Of a stretch of DNA of 64,000 nucleotides, positions 21,376-31,000 are shown in pieces. Under the pieces are notes generated by a model. It was not told the origin of the DNA. It made no database searches and saw nothing but the letters and a program-made list of their open reading frames with translations. The stretch covers positions 1,278,025 through 1,342,024 of the forward strand of contig NC_016485.2 in the NCBI RefSeq assembly GCF_000227115.2. Direction: 5' to 3'. Origin of the DNA: Naumovozyma dairenensis CBS 421. Its lineage: Eukaryota > Ascomycota > Saccharomycetes > Saccharomycetales > Saccharomycetaceae. A program made the translations under genes and the position numbers. Position 1 is the stretch's first letter, and every line of letters starts with the position of its first letter.

Positions 21376-21582
21376 ATGGAAAGGAAAAGATTAAAGTTCT
21401 ATAAGTTTCAGAAGAAACAAACTAAGAGGCACACATATCATTCAAGATACTATTATAAGTATGTTGGAGAAAAGCAGTACCTAGAAGGAAACACTAGTAA
21501 ACAAGAGCAAAGACATAGACAAGTAGTTAGGAAAGTCAAGGAAAAAGTATTCTCAAAAGATTATAAAAGGATCAAAAGTTGA
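21376..21582 (+). CDS. small basic ORF, doubtful
   Basis: This 68-codon frame begins ATGGAAAGGAAAAGATTAAAG and encodes a very basic Lys/Arg/Tyr/Gln-rich peptide (for example FYKFQKKQTKRH). I do not recognise it. It sits between the two diverged repeat copies, where a gag-like nucleic-acid-binding fragment would be conceivable. AT-rich purine-rich DNA yields such peptides by chance. No homologous frame was seen in the second repeat copy. Confidence 0.15.
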   Translation: MERKRLKFYKFQKKQTKRHTYHSRYYYKYVGEKQYLEGNTSKQEQRHRQVVRKVKEKVFSKDYKRIKS

Positions 21583-21789
21583 ACTGGAATTGGAAGTGTT
21601 TTCAGCTTGCTCTTTATATTTCTTTTATTTGCTATTACTTAATCGTATAGGGAAGACAGAACCGAAACAAATATTCACAAGAATCACATACTTTGATCTC
21701 TACCTTTTGAGAAGCACTGAATATGATATATTATGCAAAGCTTATTTCAATGTTATTTTTTTTTGACATATGGGTTGGATAAGTGTTCG

Positions 21790-23205
21790 TAAAGGCAGAG
21801 GGTAGAATATAAGACTCTTGCGAATATTTGATTCGGTTTTATCCTTTAATTAAAATAGAACATAAAATGAAATGTAATAACAAAACAATATATTTTCAAA
21901 AGCAAATCAAATCTTGTAAGCCTTTTCACTCTTTTCTAATCATCTTTCTAGTAAAACTTTTCCTTATCCTCAAACAACTCCCCTATGTATGATACTTTTC
22001 TTTGCATACTGTGATGGTTTCAATAAATATAAGTATAAAATAAAAAGAAATAAAAAGAATTTACTACAGCGTTCCAAGCAAGTCACCTAATTACTTGCTA
22101 TCCTACCTATCGCATCGGACAATGTTAATAAAGTTATAAATTCGTATGTCAATAAACTTTTGAAGTTCATCTAATTTCTCGTCGAAAACATCGCTCGGAC
22201 ACAGTGTTTCCTGTCAACCCAGTTATATTTATTGGAATATATGGTACATATACGTCTATCTGCTAAAAGGACTTTGATTTACTGACACACAATATTGCCC
22301 TAACGTACGGTAGATATGCCGAGACGACAAGGAAAAAGTAAGATCTTCACGATGAGACATTATAGAGAAATAAAATATATAAGAGATATATAGATATATG
22401 TATACGTTATGTATAGTACTCTTTGGTAAATGCTAAAAGGGGAGGACTGGTTATACGTCGAAAAAAACGGGGTGAGTAACAATGCTACACATATTTCTCC
22501 CAATTTAACTGATCCAAAGGACAGTTATGACTATTTTCCAACAATATCATAAGTGTAAGATTCCATTGTGGATTAAGGTTTGTACTAAATATGAATGTGT
22601 AATAAAAGTTTATTAATATCCTCGTTTTAATGTATATAAAAGAGTTCGGTTTATCAAAAATAAATAGTAAATAAAATGTATATAAAAGATAATAATATAA
22701 AAATAATAACAGGATAAAGAGAGGTTGATACTTCCAGTTATGGGTCTATTTATACTCATGTCGGTGGTGGAATAGATAATACGACATCATAGTTTTATCA
22801 TCGGCATATAAATTGATCGACTAATTTGGTATTGATCAACCGCGTCGTGTCATGCCGGTACTCAGCCGCATTCCTTCCATATTTGATAACCAGTTCTTGC
22901 CTGTTATAGTAGACGTTGTACCAAACGGGATGTCTAGACTTTCACCATGGAATATTAATAGTAACTTTATCTGAATATTGATCGAGCAAATTGATTCATC
23001 AAATCAAACTCAATTATAAATCACAAACATCACACAGCGACAAGCATGTACGACGTATAGCGTAGTTCGAACCATTAATTCATGACTGAGGTCTTCATAA
23101 TAATTATTAGCTCACTATTACTGATTGCCACTCTCAAATTCGTGACAGTAAATATTTAAGTAGCTTTTTGAAATAAAGGGTACATCGTTGTGACACTTTG
23201 ACGTG
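21790..23205. repeat. diverged direct repeat, copy 2 (upstream of tRNA-Asp)
   Basis: This is the second copy of the repeat described at 20009-20956, in the same orientation but longer, because the middle (about 22190-23000) contains roughly 500 bases more than copy 1. Identity in the matching blocks is roughly 65-75 percent by eye, so the copies are old. The right end stops about 65 bases before tRNA-Asp. The middle contains AT-rich sequence without a credible gene. Confidence 0.58.
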
Positions 23206-23271
23206 CTCAAAAACTTCAATCATAATGTTCACTCATAATGTTTAGATTATTCTAACAAACCAAGAGAAACA

Positions 23272-23343
23272 TCCGTGATAGTTTAATGGTCAGAATGGGC
23301 GCTTGTCGCGTGCCAGATCGGGGTTCAATTCCCCGTCGCGGAG
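23272..23343 (+). tRNA. tRNA-Asp (anticodon GUC)
   Basis: The 72-nt sequence matches the S. cerevisiae tRNA-Asp gene as I recall it. The acceptor TCCGTGA pairs with TCGCGGA, the anticodon loop is CTTGTCGC, and the T-arm is CGGGGTTCAATTCCCCG. There is no intron. A tRNA-Asp gene beside MDV1 is also what I recall for S. cerevisiae chromosome X, where a Ty4 copy is inserted upstream. The upstream repeat here therefore occupies the equivalent insertion hot spot. Confidence 0.97.
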
Positions 23344-23708
23344 TATTTTTTACCACCTTATTAGTATATTTTGTTATTCTATTGAGGGCGTTTGACCTGA
23401 GAGCCAAAACGATTCTTCAGACGAAGTTATATTACATTTCTCTCTTTCTAGGAGCTTCTCTTTTGTTTTCCCCTATATTATAATTTCCCTTATTATAGCT
23501 CTATAAATCTGATTGTAAAAAACTTAAGGTCAATGTTCAGCTCGGTGCAGTCTATAAAATCCAAAGCACGTCGAATCAAATTCACGAAAGATCATCGGTA
23601 TCTGACATATTTATATATATTTACAACATCTCATATATAACCCCATACAGACCTAGAGAAAAAGTAACTTTGGATATTCCCTATATATGCTACAAGTTAC
23701 GTTATACA
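23344..23708. other. intergenic, tRNA-Asp to MDV1
   Basis: About 365 bases. It starts with a T-rich pol III terminator (gtattttttac at 23343-23353) just after the tRNA and then holds the MDV1 promoter. I see nothing else. Confidence 0.5.
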
Positions 23709-25865
23709 ATGGGACATTTTGATACTATGTCAAGCAATGATCAACTGTCACATTTAGGGAAAAGTTTGACTTTGACGGCATCCGCCTTACTGGGCTCACA
23801 CCAAAACGATGATAGAATCCTAACTCAAAATTCACAATATAAAACCATTCTACATTCCACTGTGAATGGTAAAGAGAACGCAGGGTCGAGAAATATAATA
23901 AGCAAAATCAAGGATATGGATTTCCATCTCAGAGATAGGAGGAGAAGTATAGGATTTCAAGATTTACTTTCTGCAAAGGATGGGGAAGATTTTTTTAAGA
24001 ATCAGATTACGAGTACAAGAACGAGTTTTAAAGTCTTGAGCCATATAAGCGACGAATTATTATCAGATATACCAAGTCATCTGTCCCCTGAAAATAAGTC
24101 CAATCTGGTATTAAGTAGAAAGATCACAAATAAAAAAAATGATGGAGAATACCTTATCAAAAATGATGATAGTCCATCCCTTTTCCAAGGATTCGAAGGT
24201 ACCTTAGCGATTATTAATAATACTTTGGATCATCAGGGCTCAAATACTTATGATAATGTGAAACTATTAAGAGGGGAAGAAGTCACTGATGATGATAACG
24301 ATTTTATACTGCCAAACGGATTCACACAGGAGTCGATTAGTCGATCATACTCTTTAAATGTCCTCCGAGATTTATCAGAGCAAGTTATCAAAGAGATCGA
24401 TCTTTTTGAAATCCAAAAAAAATTTGCGGAGAATGAAATTAATGACATTGATTCAAAGATAAAACAATTGAAATTCAGAAGGAAAAATGTCTTTAACAAG
24501 ATTGCCAGAATGGAGAAGAATGAATTTCTTTTGATGAGCAGCTTAGAAACCATAAAGGAGCGAACTGACTTTCTGAAAGAATATGGTCTTGAAGCAACCG
24601 AGAGTGATGAGTTATCCGAGGTAAATAGTCAGGCCAATGAGCCTGATGCTCAACTTATGGATTCACATGTTTCAGAAAAGGATATATTTATATTATCTAG
24701 AGATACAAATACGGATCACGATGCTATTCAAGATAGTACGACGTATATGGATAATGAAGATAGCAAATTAACTCCAGTCGAGGGGTTACGACACTTTTTC
24801 CAAAATCAAAATAAAAAATTTAAACGTATTATTCCAAAACTGCAACATTATTATGACGAAGGATCTCTAATAGCAAGTCTTTCTAAAGCACATAGTGAAA
24901 ATATAACATGTCTTGATTTTGATGTTCCGTTTGGTACGTTATGTACAGCAGGGCATATGGATAACGAAATAAAAGTGTGGAATTTATCAAAAAAGAAGCA
25001 AATTGGTCAAATGAGAGGTCATTTGGCCACTATTAATTGTATGGAATTCGATAATGACTACAATATGCTCGTTTCTGGTGGCAAAGATGCTCTTTTGAAA
25101 TTATGGGATCTTAATACAATACCACTTAATGTTGAACAAGACTCTACATTTGATGCAACCAAACCTTGTATTTATACTTTTGATTCACATATAGACGAGA
25201 TTACTGCATTATCCTTAAGTTCTGAAACTTTGATAAGTGGATCCCAAGATCGTACATTACGCCAATGGGATGTCCGCACAGGGAAACATGTTCAGACAAT
25301 GGATTTGAGTTTCATTACACTGCCTACTTCGTTAAGCTCGAAGACCACATCGCCTGAACCGTATTTATTATCGCCAGTTTCCAGAAAGATGAATTCAATG
25401 GTCGGTGGAGTACAATGTTTCGATGCAGCAGTGGTCACTGGAACAAAAGATGGGATCGTCAGGTTCTGGGATTTAAGGACCGGGAAAGTTGTTCGCCACT
25501 TGGAAGGTCATACTTCATCCATTACATGCTTGAAATTTGATAGTAAGAATATCATTACTGGATCAACGGATAAAACAGTACGAGTATGGGATATACGAAT
25601 GGGCACCTTGGCTGGATTACTGAGTTTTGACACACCCGTGTTATCACTAGATTTTGATACGGATAAGATCGCTATAGGCACTTACGATGAATCTGTGAAG
25701 GTATATGATAGACATCATGACGAACAATGGGCATGTAGAGAAGATTATGATAATGTTGATGAAGCTCCCGCTGAAATCTCATCTAAAGTGGAGACGATAC
25801 GATATAAAAACGGATACCTAGTCGACGGAAGAACTGATGGTACAATTAATACATGGGCTATTTGA
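23709..25865 (+). CDS. MDV1: Mdv1/Caf4-like mitochondrial fission adaptor
   Basis: The open frame begins upstream at a TTG, so I use the first ATG, 23709 (A at -3), giving 718 residues. The alternative ATG at 23727 gives 712 residues beginning MSSNDQLSHLGKSL, which matches the start of S. cerevisiae Mdv1 (714). The N-terminal region (about 1-230) is the Fis1-binding part and includes the conserved LFQGF. A coiled coil covers about 230-305. Seven WD40 repeats fill about 380-718 (for example GSQDRTLRQWDVRTGKHVQ, GSTDKTVRVWDIRMG). Mdv1 bridges Fis1 and the dynamin Dnm1 on the outer mitochondrial membrane. CAF4 is its duplicate; the following GZF3 and UTP10 support the MDV1 track. Confidence 0.93.
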   Translation: MGHFDTMSSNDQLSHLGKSLTLTASALLGSHQNDDRILTQNSQYKTILHSTVNGKENAGSRNIISKIKDMDFHLRDRRRSIGFQDLLSAKDGEDFFKNQITSTRTSFKVLSHISDELLSDIPSHLSPENKSNLVLSRKITNKKNDGEYLIKNDDSPSLFQGFEGTLAIINNTLDHQGSNTYDNVKLLRGEEVTDDDNDFILPNGFTQESISRSYSLNVLRDLSEQVIKEIDLFEIQKKFAENEINDIDSKIKQLKFRRKNVFNKIARMEKNEFLLMSSLETIKERTDFLKEYGLEATESDELSEVNSQANEPDAQLMDSHVSEKDIFILSRDTNTDHDAIQDSTTYMDNEDSKLTPVEGLRHFFQNQNKKFKRIIPKLQHYYDEGSLIASLSKAHSENITCLDFDVPFGTLCTAGHMDNEIKVWNLSKKKQIGQMRGHLATINCMEFDNDYNMLVSGGKDALLKLWDLNTIPLNVEQDSTFDATKPCIYTFDSHIDEITALSLSSETLISGSQDRTLRQWDVRTGKHVQTMDLSFITLPTSLSSKTTSPEPYLLSPVSRKMNSMVGGVQCFDAAVVTGTKDGIVRFWDLRTGKVVRHLEGHTSSITCLKFDSKNIITGSTDKTVRVWDIRMGTLAGLLSFDTPVLSLDFDTDKIAIGTYDESVKVYDRHHDEQWACREDYDNVDEAPAEISSKVETIRYKNGYLVDGRTDGTINTWAI

Positions 25866-26210
25866 GAAAACGCTATTCTTAAAGAACTTTCTGCATTTTT
25901 AGTCAAAGCAATAGAAGGATTTAAATATAAACCTATATAATCTTCATCTTTCTATTGATTAATGGAAATATATATTCTTAATTCAAAATATTATAAATCG
26001 AATTTTTTTTGTCAACATATGTAAGGCCATTCCCGCAATAGTCAGATGTACTAGCCTAACCTCTTCGTGTACAGTAAGTAAGAAAAATCAAACGTTAGAA
26101 CAAAGTCCAACCCCCCGAACACAGATAAAAGTAAAGTTTTAATTAAAAAATATTCTATAAGATACGCTATTCTATATATATATATCATTACAATATTGTT
26201 TGAAGAAGTG
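25866..26210. other. intergenic, MDV1 / GZF3 convergent
   Basis: About 345 bases between converging genes. In S. cerevisiae CCT7 lies at this place; here the space is far too short and contains no chaperonin sequence. A TA-rich run is present at 26175-26186. Confidence 0.5.
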
Positions 26211-27524
26211 TCATTGTTTTTCATTGTTTTTCATTTGTAGTTTTGCCTCCAACGTTCGACATTTCTCGTCTAAATCGAAAATATGTCTCCTGTAAAGATC
26301 TGTGACTAATTCTAATTCGGTTATACGTGCTTTTAGTTTAATCATTTCTTCCTCATTTTGCAAAGTAATACTCAGCGGAAGATTTTTGTCGAGATGATAA
26401 CTATCGGGGGATTGTTGTTTCACCTTAGTACAATCAACATCTTTCATCGGTAAAGACGGCGATGTTATGACGGATGTATTCTGAGTTGGAAAAGAAGCAT
26501 CACATTTTAGCGTTTCTTTGATAGAAGTTACAGGTAATTGAGGTAAACTAGGTCGTGGCGAGCTATGGTTTAAGATATTAGGTGGGGATACGATGGACCC
26601 AGAGGCATTCGATAATCTCTCGCTATCACATGATAGGTTACTGGCTGTTCTATCGGTATTACATAGTATGCTTGAAAGGCCAGGAAGTTTTTTGCTTGGT
26701 GGATGATGCATATTTTGGCGGGAGGTTAACTCGGAGTTATTGTAAAAGCTTGGATTGACCACACATCGGTTGTTGGAATCTCTCCAGCATAGGGGCATGC
26801 CTCTCTTGTAAGATGTCTTTGAAGTGGCGGCTAATTCAGAATCTATACTAGGTATAACATCAATATTATCATTATGATTAGGTTTGTTTTTCTTTATGGT
26901 ATCATTTATATTGGGGCTAGCACTTGAGGATTTTCTTTTCTTCTCAGCAAAGCAATACTTTTTTATTTGTGAACCACATTTCGTTTCTTGATCCTCATGA
27001 TTATCGTGATTACTCCCCGTACATTTCCTATTTCTAGATTTAATAACGTCAGTCTTCAGACTTATAGGTCTATTTCTCCCATGTAACTTTAAAAATAACC
27101 CACAAGCATTACAGAGCATTGCGCCACTTTCGTCACGTCTCCATAATGGCGTAGTAGATGTCAAGCAATTCTTACAAATAGGGACTTGTTGTGATTTGAA
27201 AGTTGTTGAAGGTATACTTGTGATAATCTTCAACCCAGGTGTATTTGTTGATGACGCAGATGGCAATCCATTCCGTATAGAAACATTATCGCTTTTGCTA
27301 GAGGTGGTCTCTTTTTTCAAAGCATGATAGCCATCATTGCCGGTGTTAAATTTCTCACCATTCTTTTTTGGTGCAAAATCTCCCATTTCGTCAGATTTCT
27401 TTGTGCCACTTAGTAAATGGGATGCTTTTAGGTCCACGGATTGGTTGATGTTGATTGATGAGGTATTATTTTCAGTTGTCATAGTATTCACCTTACCTTC
27501 GGTGGTTACCGAGTCGTTCAACAT
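26211..27524 (-). CDS. GZF3: GATA-type nitrogen repressor (Gzf3/Dal80)
   Basis: The 437-residue protein has a single GATA zinc finger at about residues 117-141 (CKNC...LWRRDESG...CNACG; C-X2-C-X17-C-X2-C). It is followed by the conserved basic stretch [25 protein letters not shown] in outline. The C-terminus (about 395-433) is a leucine-zipper-like coiled coil ([20 protein letters not shown]), the dimerisation region of the Dal80/Gzf3 repressors. These proteins bind GATA elements and repress nitrogen-catabolite genes on good nitrogen. Length is between Dal80 (269) and Gzf3 (551). The MDV1-GZF3-UTP10 order favours GZF3. A Ser/Asn-rich linker separates finger and zipper. Confidence 0.9.
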   Translation of the reverse strand: MLNDSVTTEGKVNTMTTENNTSSININQSVDLKASHLLSGTKKSDEMGDFAPKKNGEKFNTGNDGYHALKKETTSSKSDNVSIRNGLPSASSTNTPGLKIITSIPSTTFKSQQVPICKNCLTSTTPLWRRDESGAMLCNACGLFLKLHGRNRPISLKTDVIKSRNRKCTGSNHDNHEDQETKCGSQIKKYCFAEKKRKSSSASPNINDTIKKNKPNHNDNIDVIPSIDSELAATSKTSYKRGMPLCWRDSNNRCVVNPSFYNNSELTSRQNMHHPPSKKLPGLSSILCNTDRTASNLSCDSERLSNASGSIVSPPNILNHSSPRPSLPQLPVTSIKETLKCDASFPTQNTSVITSPSLPMKDVDCTKVKQQSPDSYHLDKNLPLSITLQNEEEMIKLKARITELELVTDLYRRHIFDLDEKCRTLEAKLQMKNNEKQ

Positions 27525-28008
27525 GGCGGGATTAGTTATAAGGGTCTCTCTTATTTTACATATACTTCCACCGTTAGTTACTAATGAAAAAGATACAAGC
27601 TTTCAAAATTTAGCTTGATCGATGATGGAAAGTATATGTAAATCAGCAGTCACTTCAAACAACTCGTGTAAGATCAATTTTAACATAAATGTTTCTTAAT
27701 GGCTTTGAATTTCAGTTCCATCGAGTTATTCGAGAAAAGTTCTTTGCATGAAAGACATGAAATTTCCGCCCGCTTTAAATAAAACGTCTGTAAATCAATG
27801 TGACAGAAACATAAGAAATTTCCACAATCACAATGGTCTTCCTGGAACTGCGTATTTTGGAAGGCTATATATGGCAATGGATGCGTATATGATATCATAC
27901 AAACCAGATGTTGATTTTTTACATTGTTTTTTGTTAAGAATAAAAATATATAAACAGTTTATTGAATTAAGGAATAATATACAATATATTTCGAATCAAG
28001 AGTGTATC
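27525..28008. other. intergenic, GZF3 upstream to UTP10 3' end
   Basis: About 480 bases with the GZF3 promoter at its left. Short frames at 27680-27898 and 27748-28041 overlap each other on opposite strands and look spurious. Confidence 0.45.
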
Positions 28009-31000
28009 TTAATCCAAGTATCTATCAAATGGCTCACCTAAAACATTTTCAACAACCTTAACAAGGCCTGTTCTTACTTCATGTTCGACTTCTTCATCGT
28101 CATCTTCTAGTAATTCAACAATAGTTGGGACTAATTGAGGTAATAATACCAACCAACTTTCCCCCACCTTTGAATATACTAATTTAACAGCTCTTATAGC
28201 CCATAATTTCTCACTTGATGAGCATGTAGCCTTCATATGAGTTATGAAAAGTTTATTCATGACTTGGTTATGTTCTTCTATGCCATTATTATTAGCAGCC
28301 AATGAACCAATGGCTTTAACAAGGTATTTACCAATAACATTCTCAATAGTAAACAGTTGGTTAACTAATGAATCACAAATTAATTCGAAACGTGATGTGG
28401 ATTTCCAATATTCGTCCTTATCGTATTTAAAGGCCGAAGTTAAGGATTTCAAAACTAAACGGCGTAAATTTACATCAACTATTTTCTTGGAAATAAATCT
28501 CTTCAATAAATCATTCGTTGGTTCCAATAAGTATGTGAAATAAGAAGTAATAATACCCTTTAAGTTTTCTTGCAGCTTATTGAAAAATTTAAAGAATGCG
28601 GTTAATCTTTCCACGTCAGTAATTTGTTTATTAACGACATCTTCGCCATCGAACGCCCATCTTAAGAGAATAACAAATAATGGTCTGAAAACTTTATCAT
28701 TTAATTTCAAAACATATACGTTTGCAATTTGATGAGCAGATGCTTCAATACGACTAATTGTGTTATTGTCGAATTTACTAATGGATCTGTATTCGAATAA
28801 AGATAATAATAGTTTGAAGAATATAGGTGATTGTGATGTAGCTGATTTCTTGTCAATTTTCTCAACTGTAGATTCTAGAGCACTTAAGAATAATGATACA
28901 GCAATAGAATCATCAATTTGCGATATCTTATTCATCCAAATTTTACTTAGAACTTTGAGGACTTCTTTCAAATTGATATTCTCCACTACGAGAGAAATAA
29001 TAGATAATCTTGTAGCTGTTTCAACTTCGGTGGCAAAGAAAGTCATTTCAAACACATCGTACAAATTGGAGACAACAAAACTTGGAATGGTCTTGATAAT
29101 AGATGCAAACAACAATAAGACAGATAGTTGCATTTGTGGATTTAATAGAGCATCTTTAGAGTTTTGTATTTGATTAAAGATTTTAATGGTTGGTGGAACT
29201 ATTTTAGGATAAAATGCAATTGCCTTGACACCTAAAAACCCTATGCACGTAGCAATGACAGTTAAAGATGAAATCACAATTTCAGTTTTATCAGATAGCA
29301 ATGTCTTAGTGACTAATCCAAGGGTCTCGGTCAATAAAGAGTTATCCATTTTTGATCCGAATCTTGTGATTAATGATCTTAAAGTATTCAATTCGACTTG
29401 TGCAACGTTCGTAGATGAATTCTCTATTGGGATTCTTTCCAATAGGAATTTGATGACTTCACTAGCTGTAGGAGTACTTTCAATTGATTCCAACTCAAAC
29501 TTAGTTCCGATCACTAATGCTAAATGGTATCTAATTTCCTCATTACCACTTTTAGATAGAAGTGGTAAGACAGCACCGACAAAATCTTTGATCGGTAGCA
29601 TGTTCAATACATTACCTAATAAGCTAAATAAGACATTTTTAATTTCGGTCTTATGATCAATTATGGTTTCCGAACCAGATTCATCATCAGTTTCGGAAGA
29701 AGAGGATTGTACATTCTTTAAGAAAGAAGTACCAGTCTTATTGATGAACGTTAACACAGATTCTAAAACATTACCGAATTCGGATCTAACGTTTTCAGAG
29801 AATGATGCATCGTTTTTGGTATCCAATAATGCAGAATACACTCTCAATCTAAAGCTACCATTAATGTTATAATGATCACTATCATCTTCCTGAATTACTT
29901 TGTCAATAAAAGCGAAAGCATGATGAAGCAATGTAAATAATTCATTTTCAGTAAGGTTTAAAACACCGTTTGTAAATAATGCTTGTGACTCTAATTCAGA
30001 TTTCTTTTCGGAGTCTTGGCTGGCTGAAATGATTTTTTTAAAGATTTCAAAGAAGCTAGTTAATGCATGCAATTGTTCGAAAACATCAAAATTGGCTAAG
30101 AATGATTTAGCGAACTCACTAATATTTCTCGCTTCACCTAGTTTGAATTTTCCCATATTTGAAGAGTATTGTTGTGAAATTAAAAAGAAGAATGGGCCAA
30201 TAGCATCAGTTGCACCCAAGGATTTAACTAATGTAGAATATAATTTAACTCTTCTATGTCTTGGAACATGTTGTAAAGCGGTTGTGAAACTCGTTAACAG
30301 GAATTCAATTTCATCATTCTTTTTAGCAGCATTATTCGCTAGTAATGCTGGGATAACAGTTAATATAGTTCGTTCAACAACTTGAGTAGTAAATTCATCA
30401 TCTTGACGAATACTATGAGCTCCCATAAATGTGAAAATCGGCATAACAGAATGCAATATGGTTTCTGAATTCAAAGAAGCTAATGCACCGATAACTAGAA
30501 GTAATTTATTTTGAACCTGAGGGGATGGAGAAGATCTGATAGCGGAAACTAAGATATCAGCTCTGATATTTCCTAATTGCGTACGACCTGATTTTTTTAA
30601 TGAATTAATTGTGTTTAACATACATGAGGTTAAAGTTTCTTGAGCGTACAATACAGGTAAACCACCATCTTGATCTAAAGTTTCTAAATCAGATAATAAT
30701 GCGAACAATGTAGAAAGCAACGAGTCAGTACCAATGATATTCTTGGATCTATCTAATGTTTCCAGAATAATGGTCAATTTTCTTAAATGAATTTCAGCCA
30801 TTTGTGAGACTTCTTCCTTTTGTAAAGCAATCTTATTAGTAGAGGAACGTCTTCTTCTTCTTTTTGGGAACTCCGTAGCGTCTGAATCAGTAGATATTCT
30901 ATTTTGAGATAAGATTGAAACGAAAAGTTCTGCAGTTAAAGGTAGTGATTGTAACGTTCCGACGGAATCATAACTTGGATCAGATTCAGCACTTGCATTT

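Noticed and set aside
23670..23708. Upstream extension of MDV1
   Set aside because: It begins with TTG; the first ATG is 23709, and the Mdv1-like N-terminus starts at or just after it.
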